From contig NC_088788.1 in assembly GCF_949628265.1 (NCBI RefSeq), positions 13,764,001-13,828,000 on the forward strand: a DNA stretch of 64,000 nucleotides, in the 5' to 3' direction. The DNA comes from Cloeon dipterum. Its lineage: Eukaryota > Arthropoda > Insecta > Ephemeroptera > Baetidae. The notes under the pieces were generated by a model. The model saw only the letters and a program-made list of their open reading frames with translations. It did no database searches and was not told the DNA's origin. The position numbers and the translations under genes were made by a program. Shown one piece after another: positions 36,101 to 49,100 of the stretch. The first letter of the stretch is position 1; each line of letters starts with the position of its first letter.

Positions 36101-39100
36101 GATATGCTTCTTCTCTGTAGCGCACACAGCACGTTCGTTTAGAGCTCGTTTGGAAAACACGAGCTTGTATGAGAGGGCTATTTTCATCGTAATTCTTGGA
36201 AATACTGTAACTTTTAGCTTCTTTTATATTTATATAAACATAAGAGAGCCGCGAAGCATGTTGTTATTTTTATATGATATCAAAAGCTTTTAGAATTTTG
36301 CTCTGCAATAATAATACAAATTTAGAAGCATGATTTGATTGTTAGAATAATTAACATATGGTTGAATTGGAAATCACAGAGAGGGGTTGTCTTCTTTATT
36401 GGAAAATTTTAATTAATTTGTAGGTTTAGTAAAATCAAAAATTAAATGAGCGTATATATATGTATGAACACCTATACAATATTTATTTAATTATAACGCC
36501 TATTTTTAATTTTTTAAATAAAAATAAATAAAATATGAGTTTAATACATTATATTATATTGATGATCATATGTTCTATTTAATGAAAATGAAAGCTGGTA
36601 TTTAAAACTAAGTGTGCAGACATGAAAAATATAAGGACATGATCACTAATATGTTCACTGCTCGTTTTTGCTTTGGTGGCTTGAGACAGCGTAAAGTTTT
36701 GTTCTCTTTATCACAGTTGGAGAGAATATTGTATAGAAGAAATTGATTTATGAAAGAATTTTCTCTCGCTTTCCCCACTCGCACAGGAATAGGTCCCTTT
36801 TTACAGATTAAATATGTGCCTCGTGAATTGAATATTAAAATATTTTTTAAACTGTTCAGCGTCCAGTTTTTTTAATTTTAATAGAATTTGGAAGCACAGC
36901 ATTACATACAGCACATAATTCCTCTTGAGGATCTCTGTAGAGATATATACTATTAAAAGTACCGAGAGAACAAATAATTATGAGTGATAAGAACTACTTA
37001 AAAGATTTTTTCTTCTGATCGTTAATTGTAAGTTTGATAATTAATATTCCTCTTCCATAAGCCACTGAACAAAATAATCGAATCCAATACCGATTTAAGA
37101 GCGCTGCTCTCATTCATACAAAAGTTTGTATGATATTTCTGTGTGATTTCTCGCGCGTCAGCCCGTATAATATAATATTTCAGGTGGTCTGCCCGGCTGG
37201 CGGTGGTGTGGGCATAATTACATTATGTGTGGGCCAGCGGCGGTGCCTTTGAAGCGGCGCGGGCCGTTTTTTAATTCAAACGCCCATCAACCTCTCGTGA
37301 CCGGGCTAATTAAATCTGACCAGTCATCATGCAAATCACACATAAATCCTCGTTAATGCCGCCGCCGCCGCACCGCACACCTCGCTCGCCAGCTCAATTA
37401 ATCGGCCGCTATCTGCCTCTCGCCCTGACAACAATGCCCAGTCATTTACACGCCATTCGTCATCGCGCGTGTCAACAATCACATACTCTCTCTGAAGCGC
37501 GCACACACACACATCGTTTGTAACGTAATAAAAAGAGAAAGAGTGTGGAGCACATTAGAGCAGGAGATGAAGAAGACGGGACCCTCCTCTTTATCCTTTT
37601 GCTCGCCGCCCCGCTAATTCGTCGCCTTTTCATTTTCTCTGCTCGTTGCAATTGTGCGCGCCGGCCGCATCCAGTTTGTCTTCGTGGGAGATGAGTCTCT
37701 CCTTTTGTGCTCTCTCTCTATTCATTCATCCTTCCTGCTGATTTATCGATTTCGCTTACCCTGACTGCTGTGATCTTTAACTCTTCTCTATTGTGAAATA
37801 ATTGCTTGCAATGAGTATGTGTTACATTCCAGACACACATCTCCGCGAGCTGCGAAAGAAATCTTGTGAAAGTATATTTCGCAAGGAAATTTAAAACGGA
37901 TAAAGGGGTTGCAATAAAATTCTCTACATTTAAAATTAATCTAAAAAAATACAATGATTTTCCTTTTTTATAGTATACAAGACAAAATTCTTAATAGTTA
38001 AAAATTTCGTCAAAATACCATGAAAAAATATTTTTACTTTGGTCAAAAACATTTTACTTTTCAAATATACGGTATAAAATGTGGCTATTTTCCTGCGGTG
38101 CTGTGATCACGGACATATCATGCATGTAGTATACAAAATAAGCCATTTCCTTGCCTTAATGAATATAATCTACGCGGCATATTCCCAAAAATAAATTGGT
38201 TTTGCGGTGCTTATTTTAACTCGCCTCTCTTGGCGCGGTAAAACACGACTCGTTTTCCGCCGGCACATAAAAACAGGTCGTTTGATTTGAGGGCCGTCGG
38301 CAATTAGACCGGCTATTGAGACATTCAGTGACCCCTGCGCTCTCGCGATGAAACTCGGCCAAATGGACCAAAAGCGAAATGGAGATCTCAGCGCTAGAAA
38401 AAAACGCGACGACGAAATAATGTGCGCCACTTCTTCTCTTCGCCATGAGGAGGAAGATATAAATTACGCTTTCTGACTTTTAGAGGGAAACAAGTAATGG
38501 TTTTCAGCGGGCGGCAGCGATCTTCTTAATTAATTTTACTGCCCGCAAATCACTCGCACACTAACATAATACCCAAAGCGTTTGGGCTGCACGACTGACC
38601 TCGAGTGAAATAAAGCTTTTCGTCCGCTTGAATGGTCGCAGATTCGTGGTAATTAATTAGGAAATTTAAGCCCAATATATGGAGAGAAAAAATCGCGAGA
38701 TAATTGTTGCTTTAATTAACATTTAAATATGGATTTGAATATAAATTTATGGGTTCCCTGGATAGTTTTTTAAACTTAATTAAATTAGTCAGCTTGAATA
38801 TATTAAATCATACATGGTTTTTGTGAATTTGATTCTCAGGCTGCGCAATGAGCTCAGCTGACGACGATTCAGACACCGAGAGCGAACCTGGTATTCAGCT
38901 GAAGCGAAAAACTCGACGCAGCAGGACAACCTTTTCCGCTGAACAGCTAGAGGCCCTTGAGAGGACCTTTGAACGTACCCAGTACCCTGATGTGTATACC
39001 AGGGAGGAACTCGCCCAAAAGTAAGTCCTATTTCTCTTTTTTCCATAAGATTATATAAATAACGGTCTTTTGTTTTGTTTTCCTAAGGACTAGGTTAACC

Positions 39101-40318
39101 GAGGCCCGTGTTCAAGTTTGGTTTTCGAACCGGCGTGCGCGTCTGAGAAAGCAGTTGAACGGCCAGCCCCACCAAACACCCACTTTCCAACCACCCGAGC
39201 AGCCCTTCCAGTCACCTCAAATCGGTAAGGGGCCTAGAAAATAAATAATTTAATCCCTCTTTTTCTCCGATACACCATATGCTTTTAAGAAAATAATTTT
39301 ACCGTATACCAGTTTTTGAGGTTTTTTGTTTGTTTGTTGTAGCCGCGACGTGGCCGCACCACCAAACCTCCTACGCCACCCCTTACTACACGCAAGACTT
39401 TCACCAGGAGCACTCTTGGAGCACAAAAAGGGTCACTGACCCTTGGAGCACCACAGTTCCTCCCCTCACCGACACAAGGTAAAATATGGTTTTAACATTC
39501 TTCCACGTTTTTCATGAACGAAATTATTTATTTCACTAAAAGTGAACCTCAGTGAGAGATATCAGATTTGCTGATGTACAAGAGATTTTTCTCTTGCAAT
39601 GTTTGAAACAAAAATCAAAATCATCTCCGAGACTCGCCGGAAAAAATGGTCAGCAGAAAAGTCGAAAGGAAGGTTATAGAATAGGAGAACCCCGAGTAAA
39701 TTCGTCAGTCAAAAATAACAAGCATATTTAATCTGAATTTTGACACTGGATTGTCAAAAAAGTCATTAAGCTGTCATTTTAGTTTATTGTCATTTGGATG
39801 ACAAAACTGTAGTCATTTTTCAATCAATTCGAATTTCTCCAAACACTACAATTAATTAAAAAAGATTTCCTCTCAAAAACTTAGCTCGCTAAAATCATTT
39901 TTGTTAGATTTCTGCAGGAAAAAATATGAGAACCTTTAGAAACTCCTATGCTATTTTAATATCAGAAACCTCTTCAATTTTGTATATCTTTTGTAAATAA
40001 TATTATTTTTCCTTGCATTTTTCCCCTTTTGTTCGTTGGGCAATTGTGCACGTTGTGCAGCGCTGACCCCGAATTCCGATCTTGGCGTTTTATCTGTTGA
40101 TTGATCCTCTCCTGGCATAAAAGCGGCGGTCGTGCTCACAATTTGTGTGTTCTGGTTTCAGCAGCAGCGGCAGCAGCTTGATGTTCGCGGCTCACGCGGC
40201 GGCGGCGGCGAACGGGGCAGCGGCCGGCGCGTACGCTTCCTTCCCGACCGAGGCCAAGTCGGGCTACCCGTATCTCGGCCAACTGCCGCACATGGAAGCC
40301 TCCGCCGTGCACTGCTGA
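30129..40318 (+). CDS. gsb: Gooseberry, Pax3/7 paired-homeodomain transcription factor
   Basis: Nuclear DNA-binding factor; in Drosophila gsb acts in segment polarity and interacts with wingless. Six exons: 30129-30165, 33202-33654, 38840-39020, 39088-39224, 39343-39478, 40162-40318; 1101 nt, 366 aa, phases all match. Exon 1 is [13 protein letters not shown] in strong start context (CACCATGG). Exon 2 carries the whole paired domain ([18 protein letters not shown] to [11 protein letters not shown]), a Gly run, and a diverged octapeptide, HNIDTILA. Exons 3-4 carry the acidic [13 protein letters not shown] and the paired-class homeodomain with [12 protein letters not shown] (Ser50), interrupted by an intron after LAQK. 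Exons 5-6 encode a His/Pro/Tyr-rich then Ala-rich C-terminus ending [24 protein letters not shown] and the PYF start favour gsb over gsb-n. In-frame ATG at 30018 upstream would extend the protein but encodes an implausible GC-rich leader. AATAAA lies at 40630-40635. Confidence 0.93.
30166..33201 (+). other. gsb intron 1
   Basis: Non-coding, 3.0 kb. AT-rich, with a GC-rich island at about 31.30-31.92 kb holding GTCGGTCGGTCG, CGGCCGGCCGACCG, a GA-rich run (31665-31690) and a TCF-like CCTTTGATG (31727-31735). Another TCF-like CCTTTGAAG is at 30816-30824. The 3' end carries a long (AT)n run and 27 bases that are shared with gsb-n. The island is a candidate enhancer. Confidence 0.5.
33033..33122. 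repeat. (AT)45 microsatellite in gsb intron 1
   Basis: About 90 bases of uninterrupted alternating AT ending 80 bases before the acceptor of the gsb paired-box exon. Likely length-variable between individuals. Confidence 0.95.
33655..38839 (+). other. gsb intron 2
   Basis: Non-coding, 5.2 kb, between paired and homeobox exons. GC-rich islands at 34.37-34.66, 35.64-36.01, 37.14-37.70 and 38.18-38.62 kb alternate with AT-rich DNA. Notable words: the 17-mer ATTTGCATAATTATTGG at 35789-35805, CCTTTGAAG at 37246-37254, ATGCAAAT at 37329-37336 and several TAATTA cores. No supported ORF. I infer a regulatory role from composition and motif recurrence only. Confidence 0.45.
39479..40161 (+). other. 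gsb intron 5
   Basis: Plain AT-rich intron between the last two coding exons. A GC-richer patch near 40040-40130 precedes the acceptor TTTCAG. No other feature seen. Confidence 0.5.
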
Positions 40319-40629
40319 TGCTGAGCCGCGAGACACTCGAATTCTCTGCTCTCTGATCACACTCCGCGGGGCGATTCGTGCCGCCCGCCGCTGGCCCGTT
40401 GATAACTTATTTTTTCTCTCTTCGCCGCTCAAAATCGAAAAACGGCAGCAGGCGTGTTTTCCTACCAATGCAGCGACGCAGCACACGATTTTTTCATTCT
40501 ATCCTCGCTGCCTCGCGTTTGTGTATCGTGTTTCAGCCTTCACCAACGCGTGTTGTGTATTTATTACCAAAATTGTAAATAGCTGATGCAAAGAGATGAT
40601 TTTTGTACATTTCTTAAATCTATTTTTAG

Positions 40630-40635
40630 AATAAA
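40630..40635 (+). terminator. gsb poly(A) signal
   Basis: AATAAA 312 bases after the gsb stop codon, repeated a few bases on (GAATAAATTT), followed by T-rich sequence. It marks the likely 3' end of the transcript. Confidence 0.65.
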
Positions 40636-40659
40636 GAATAAATTTATTTATTTTTAAAT

Positions 40660-43154
40660 TTAGGATGTGCATTTTCATTTCTGATAGCTCCCATAAGTAT
40701 TTTTTCTCTATTAGTCATTTCCCAATATCTCGTTCACTGGTCTTACTCCGTAAAAATGTGAGCTTAAATCTTTGAAAAAACTAAATTTACCTCACTAATA
40801 ATGTAAGCATCCGTGTTTGTGCTATTTGAAATTGTTTTATTTACAAAAATATTATTTTGGTTTCCATTATAGCCGCATTAACTGGCAAAATAAAGAAAGT
40901 AAAAATTAATGGAAAATACTTAAAAATTCAACATAGATCCGTCATGAATTCAAATTTAATAACAGTCCGAGAAAACATATAAAAATCAACTCACGGGACT
41001 TTATTCTAGTCCCCTCTAACATTGATAGAAATCGGACCAAACCTCGCTTTTCCGTATTTGAAAGCCGATATTGCGAAAGAAGGTGGCGCGAGCAATGGGT
41101 TATCTCATGACAAAAAGCACGGCGTGAATATATATAGTTTTGAGCACGTGCTGGTGGCCCGCGGGCGTCGGCGGTCCCCTTTGAAGGCCGCCGCCCATTA
41201 GCCGCGTAATTGACTCCCCCGCTTGGTGCTCATGGTTTTCTCCTTTGGATTTGAATTCGAAATGGCTCGCAAATAAAGCGCTGTTTAACTCATCCCGCGC
41301 GCGTTGGAGAGAGAGAAGAGCAGCGAGAGCCTTCGGATGGGATTTCTTGCACACGAAAAATGTATTTATAAAAAAGTGCTGCTCGTCGGTCGGCCGAGGC
41401 ACGACGGTGTTTGGACTTATCGACGGCTAATCTAATTACAGCTATTTAGGCCCTCAAATTACAAGGTGCGCGAGCCGCGCGCTCAAATTCCTCGCAGGCG
41501 GGGGCGTCTTCGGCATTCTCACGCCTTCAATCACGGCGCTCATCACCTCAGCAGAGAGAAAAGGCTGCGGCTACGCGGTGGTCCCGTGATCGATGGCCCT
41601 TCACCAAATCAACGCGCGTTTCTTCTTTCTCTCTCGGCGTTGCAAGCCGCAAGGAATATAAGGAATGCCCTCGCCGCGCCACCCGGCGGTCTGGTCCCTC
41701 TCGTCGCTGCTTCGACTGGCCGTCAAAAACAGGTGTCTTCTCTTCTCACCCGCTCGCTCGCGCAGGCATGCGGCAGAAAATTTTACACGTGTCCAATGCA
41801 CCGTGCAGCCTCTTTTGTATATCTCAGATAACATCTATGATCCATCGTGTAAGCTCAATTGGCTATTTTCAAAGGGAAAATCGAGGGCTGACCGAGTAGT
41901 GGCGTGTGAGAAAAGAGTTGGACAAAAGCTTTTGTGATAACATATATATAATAGCAAAAACTGTATTTTCTTCTTTTTTGACCAGTTCCTAAATATAGAA
42001 ACATTTTAGGAAGTGAGACGTAAGAAAGTAAAAATTATTCCACCATTTTAGGAGTAAAAGGAATATTGCATGCATGCGTTAGATTTTATACAAAACCCCC
42101 TTCTTTTTTTAAAAAGGAAAATTCGAACAGAATTAACGTATTACGATTGTTGTAAAAACAATTGACCGCACTTATTGTAAGCACCAGTGAGCACACTCTA
42201 TGAGAGACCATCAAGTATATATCAAAGGCTTTTTAAATATCGCCACTTATTGACTTCTCCCTGTAACACATTTCCTATTTTTAAAAATTTCAAAAGTCTA
42301 ATATTTCAAAGCGATTTTTAATAAGCAATTATGCTATAAAAATTTCCAAAACAAAATTCGTATTGTATTATAAATTCTGAATTAGCGATCGAAGGGATCT
42401 TTGCAAACCAACAATCGAAAAGAGCAGGAAAACGAGCGGCAGGGTTGTCCAAGATTAAGTTGCTGCTATATAGATTATTTACTTAAAAATAGCTCTTTTT
42501 ACAGATGACACAGAAAACCAGGTTTTTCTCCTTGACGCAGATATGTTTTTGAAAATTTGGTTCGTAAATTTGGTTCTTAATTAAGTTGCAGATCGTCCTA
42601 TAGATTGGCCATTTTATTATGTATATTTTCGTTTGCCGCTAAAATTCATTTTATATAAAAGGAACTTATGGAAAAGCCATTTTCAATTTTAATCTCAAAA
42701 AAATATATTTGTTACCTCGTAATTCTTTTTACTTAAATTCAATTAAATTATAATTCATTTTATGAGGTGTATATAATTTCTAAATATTGCCAGTTAATTT
42801 TAAAGCTTTTGAAACGCACTGGATGGAGAAGCTCATCCTATCTTACTATCAAGAAATCCTTTTTCATTTTGTTCAGCTAAAAACATTCATACTCATAATA
42901 TTAAAAAACAATTCAAAGAAAAGAACGTGTATTTTGGCGAAGTTTTGTTTGGAACAAAGGCTGTTTTTCATGTTGGTCAAAAATGAACTTGAGGGGTGTA
43001 GAAGGAAAAAGATTGATGTATAATACTTTTGCGTGTTGAACAAGGTATTAGAGGAATGTGTCAGCACGGATGCGGCGCAGTTAGTTGATCGGTTATTGCT
43101 TCGCCGTCGCGGCGAGTTCAGAGGTTGGGCTTGGTCGTAAAACATAAAGTTCTT

Positions 43155-43188
<34 letters not shown>

Positions 43189-46100
43189 TTATACACAAAA
43201 AGGGACGGAAGGTAACGACGACTGAGCTCACGCGGAGGGACGAAAATGACTCTCGATCAGCATCACCGCAAAGGCAAGAGAGGCGAGGATGCTCAATAGC
43301 CACGCGGAGAGGACAGAGCGAAATATTTTCAATCGTTTTCTCCCTGTGCGATGCTTCATCCTCCTTCTCCTTTACTAAACAACAACAATGATCCAGACAG
43401 CCTGCGTGGCGACTTCAAAGGCGGAGCATAAAAAATTATTTAGACATAACAGATAGAAAGGAACAATTTGATTCAAAGTAGAAAAATTGATTCGATTAAT
43501 TAATTTTTTTTGCATTTAAAAACGTGGTCATAAAGTAATTTGAATCAGGTTTCGTGCAGACACTAAAAAATCGAAATTGCACCAAATTGATACAAATTGC
43601 AAATGCCAACTGAGAAAAGATAGTGCCTTTTAAAAGCTGCTTTTGGGCATTGAAAAGTGCCGCGCAACGCAAACAGAATTAAGAGGCTGGACGCGCGGCG
43701 AATTATGGTGGCGGCGCACTCGACGATCAAAGAGCGATCGCGAGGGCGTCAATTACGCTCTAATCCCCGGCCAGCAAGCCAAGCAAGCAGTCTATACTGT
43801 ACACACACACCACATGGAGAGAGAAAGAGCGACGAGATCGATCGGGAAAATCGCCTGGAATTAAGCCCATTACCATTATCGCCGGCCGGGCGGCAAATAA
43901 AATGCTCTCGCTCTGCGTTATGCGCGGTCTCGATTTCCACCAAGGCTGCAGCATGATCCTATTATGATAAGTGATCCAATTCATACGCGCAGCTTTCCAG
44001 ACTGAAAATGCTTCGGAATCAATTGAAATCGTGTAAATCATCAATTTTCTTTTAATTTCTACCTCAATAATGAAGAATATGTGCAACACAAGATTTATTG
44101 CTTTTAAATTCTTTATCAATCACTATATACATCCTGTTGAAGAACTTGTATTTTTAGAGTCAGCGAATAATGCAAAAATGCAATCGTGAAAAAACAGAAA
44201 AGCGAATAAAGCACTTCACCATGCTTCTTTTGAATGAGTGCACCACGTTAAAAAAACATCCACGTGATTATTAAGATCTAAATTTCTTACTCACGAGTAT
44301 TATACAGTTTCTCGAAAATGTTGGAATTTTGATAAACCTCTGCTTCATCAAATCATCAATCACAATTTTTGCTGCGATTTCATCCCTTATATTAGATTTT
44401 TGTATACAGTTTCAATTCAATTGATGGGGATTACAGAATACACAACACCTCTTCATTTACACTGCTATAAAGTAAATAACATCACGAGTTATTTTATTTT
44501 ACGACTGTCAACATATATTTTTCAGATTTAAAATGTTGCATTTACATATAATTTATTTTGAGCCGAGATATGGGAATGAGTCGGCGATTCTGCGAATGGC
44601 GATAAAACGCGGACCGATATCGAGACGAGATTTACAACCGCTGCCCTTTGTTGCACATTTTCAATTTGCGCTCTCGTCGATCGAAGCGCAGATCGTTCGT
44701 GGAATCGCCGGTCGCTTTTTCAATTATTCAATTACGCCTGGCAAGCACACAATAATATGCAGCTCGTCGTAATTGCAGCCATACACACTCGCTTTCACCT
44801 CTTCTCTCGTCGGGTCAGATATTTTATCATTTTTTATTCCCCGCCGTCGTCGTCGTATTCCCGCCGCGCGTGAATTATCAGCGCCGTGCACGCGTTGTTT
44901 TTTCTAATTCCAAAGATTCCCCTGGCTCGCGCAGAGCCGACTTGTTATTAATCTGCTGAGGTGAGGTCATCGTGACTCGGAGGGTTTATTTTTCTCTTCA
45001 ATTTGCATTTTAATCGGTGCGTTCGTCTTTTCTCTCTCCCTATTTTTTGTTTTTATAAATACATACCTCTCATTGCCATATACTAATTATTTTTCTAGTT
45101 TAAGTAATGAGTTTTGCCAATGTCATGGTCATTCTCTAGAAAGTCGGGTAAAAATAAAGAACTGTGATGCAGCCTATATGAACACATAATAGCATCTCTA
45201 TAATTATTCTCTTCTTGTAATATTCGAAATATTATTTTTGATTAATTAGAACCAGTTTTCATTCTTTTGTTAATTAAGTAAGCATGTTAAATATTTATTT
45301 CCCAGATTAATTATATAATAAATAATTTTGTAAATAATATATACATCAGTCTAAATTAGAATTGATATAATTGGAGATATTGAGCAACAAACAAACTTTT
45401 TTTATCAATAATATCTAAACACAGCTCTTTATACTCAATATCGGAAAACTTCAGTATGATGTATATATTGATCCGCCAGATTTGAAGCCTTGATAAACCT
45501 AGCAAAATATATTTTTGAAAATCCTTTTCGCCATTAAATTGCTCTCGAAAAATTAAGAAAAATCCAAGAGATTCAAAGAGTGCCGTTTAAATTTCCGGAA
45601 AAATCGGCTTCAAAGTTTATATATTGCATTTAAGCGGCGAGACTGTCTCCCCATAGCTCCCTATCTACAATTGAAATATGATTTATTTTGTTCCGGGAAA
45701 ATCGCCCACCGTCGGGTCAATTGCAACAAATAAAAAATCAAGCGGAATATATCTTTGTTTAACAAATTGACACACTTAAAAACTATAACAAAATCTGATA
45801 TTTATTGTTAATATTAACCGTTGCTCATTGTAAGAAATATATTGCTGCTTTAATTCCATAAAAAGAAGACTCGATCTACCACAGTGCAATGCCGACATTA
45901 CATGACAAATCTGAATTAAATTTCAATTAATATAATCATATTTAATTATATATTTGAGCTGAGAAATTAGTCCTTTTTACAGGAGTGAAATAATCACTAC
46001 TTTTAAAATTTATTAAAAAAAATAGACTTATACATTTTCTCCGTATGCGCACATATACAGTTCAAGAACGAGATTTTGGCGAGCGTCAAGCGAGATAAGA

Positions 46101-49100
46101 TGATGATTTTTGCGCACAACTCGCAGGCGATGGACCCCCTGCGGAGGTGAATTTATCAATTAGGCCGACCGGCTGGGCGCGCGCGTAATAATCGAGTTAA
46201 GCAGCCAAATAATTGGTTCGCGCCGCGCAATTAGCGCCGCCGGACCGCCCGTGGGTGCACGACCGGCTGGAAAGAAAGAAAGAAAAGTGCATGCGTGTGG
46301 CCCTTTTCGGACAGAAACAAAAAAGAAGGAAGGAAAATGGCACGACGCGTGCGACTCGTGACAAAATCACACACACGACCGCGCGAGAGTCGAAGAGATA
46401 TTCGTTCGAAATTAGCGTTTTCTCGAGAAACCAGCTGCGGGCGTATTTCTTCTTCCTCCTCTTGTTCATAATAGTAATCCATCTCCCCGGCTCTCTGCTC
46501 GTCCCCTTTTGATACTTGAGAGGCAGCTCCGACAGAATTATTATGATAATCGCGCGCGGCCCGCTGTAATATTGGATATTATGAGCATTAAGCTTTCCTC
46601 CGACCGCGATTTATGGACGCGCGCAGCTCTCAAAATCGGGTCTGTCTTGCATATACGAAGTTCAATAAAAGCGAAACTGTAGGCAAGATCAAGTAAAATG
46701 CACACGTGATTTTTTTGGTCAAATGTTAGTTTATTTTAATTTTTTAGTAAACAAATAATTAAGATAACCTTTAATTACTATTTTTGATCAATAAATTTTT
46801 TAATTTAAAAAATAATATGATGTAATTTAATATAATTTAAAATTTTAAGAACAATATTAATATTATTTTACTTACTTTTTTACTTATTTATTTCCCATAT
46901 TTTTTTTAAATGTATTCAATTATTTTATTACTATAATTAACCACGATACAGATCATTAGTTGAAATAAAATTGTTAACAGATATTACGCTTATAGATCAT
47001 TTGCTTAAATCTATTCATAATCACATTACAATTACAACTGACTCATAAAGTATGAATATTTTATAATAAAGATGGATTTTAACTTTGGTTCAAACTCTCA
47101 ATGCCGAATTGAAGTTTGGTGTGACCTCGCGCCCGGAAGAGTCTTTTATTTAACTGCTGCACGGTGGCATTCTGAGCGCGGCAGGACCACTGAAGCGAGC
47201 AAAGAAAGCAGAGCAAACAACAAAAAAGAGCGCGGAAAACGCGATTAGATGCACTTATCGGCGTATTCTTCTCGCCTCAGGTCATCGTGGGAAAATCGGC
47301 GGCCAAATTCCGGAAAACAAGCCACTGCGGAGGCGAAATCGAAGCACAAAGCACCGAGAAAAATTGTTTGTTTTCGCGTCTCATCCTGCTCCAGAATTTT
47401 TCATTCATAAGAAATCGGCGTTCAAAATATGCCTTAAGAAATCAATTTGCGCAAACAAGCAACAATAATTCTTTTCAAATGACGTGGTGCAGCGCTAAAA
47501 TATAGGCAGTTGACTTTTTAAAGGATTTCTTTCGTGTTACAAATTTTTATTTTCTATGTAGATTAGAGATTTTTTTCTCGATATTCAGTTATTTAAGTAA
47601 GTTTAGAACTTGCAGCCAATTTATACATTTGAATATTTTTGTTGGTAAAATTGCAGCAGTCTCTGCGTCTTTTCCATTTTATATATTTTTACCTTGATTT
47701 ATTTGGTTGAAGTATTTCAACATTTTTAAGTCATTTGGAATTTTTAGACGAAGAGCCATAATTATATGATCTCCATTCAAATTGTCCTGTAATATTTTGG
47801 TGGTCTGATCTGTTCCTTATTTTTAATTTTTGACTCTTAAATATTGTAAAGTTTAAATTTGTGACTTGCAATGTTTGTATTAATTTATTTATTTAAAATT
47901 GGCGCAAATAATATTGTATTTTTGGTATTTGTAAATTTAAGTGTTTCTTGAGTTGAGAATAATTAAATAAATAAATGAGAGCATAGGAAAAATATTAAAT
48001 TTAAATATTACGCTGAGGTGCCAATTAAGACTTAACAGTAAAAATGTAAATTCTCCACACTTTTGATTCCATAAGACGTAATAAAATTTTATGATGTAAT
48101 TTGCACGAAGTGTGAATAAAATAATCAAAAGATCTTACTAATCTTGACCACAGGACAAAATTCTAATAAACTAGAATTCTTATAATATGGAAAAAATCAT
48201 TTAAGCTTGCAATCCCGTGTGTATGTGCCAATATTTATTACTGATTGTGAGATCAATAACTGTTTTGTCATATAGGGAAAGTTATTTCTTCATGATACTG
48301 CAAATAAAAGAAAGTACTCAAACTGAGAGTATCGCCATAAATCAATTATTGCAATTTTCGCTGCCAAAATCTGGTTCACTTCGCCCTCGGCCGCGACAAA
48401 ATTGAGAGAGAAGAGCCGAGAGGAGACTTGCGGCGCGAGAGAGCTGCACGAGAGACGAGCCGCAAGAAGAGAGAAGGCCACCCAGCTGCATTCCATAAAT
48501 CAAACGCGCGCCTCACAAAGCAAAGTACATTTGTTATCACGTTCAGTGTTTGAAGTCAGCGCCCGCAGTGCAAAAGAGACACACACACACTCGATCTAAC
48601 TCCGTTGCACGCAACGGGGACAACGAATAATTCTAAACGGACAGGGCTCTTCAATAGCGAGTCGTCAGCAAAAAAGTGTTTTGTGTTGGGGACTAAAAGA
48701 CGTGTTTTCCTCCTGAAAAAATGCCACACAAGCTGTTCGCTGATCTGACATAAACGGTTTCAATTTTTTTAGAATGAATAGAGCTGTGAACTCTATACTC
48801 TATACACGCTTCAGTTTTATTTTTTAGACTAAAATTTTGCCACATAACATCCAACTCTTTCGTAATTGTTTTGGAGAGAGAAAAATATCGATTATTTTGC
48901 TGTTGAATTTAAGATATAAAAATGAGTCATTTAACAATTTTTGGAGTAAGTAAAATTTTTCAAAACTGATTTTCTTTAAGTCTAATTCTGTAAAATATGT
49001 CAGCTGTTTTGCATTTTTTTAAATTAAGCTTTACGGCTCAAGTATTTTCAATTTGTGTTTAACAAGAAGCCAAATAATTATTATGTGTATGAAATTGATT

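Noticed and set aside
41466-41831. 121-aa ORF in a GC-rich island downstream of gsb
   Set aside because: Overlapping ORFs on both strands, Arg/Ala-rich composition and no homology.
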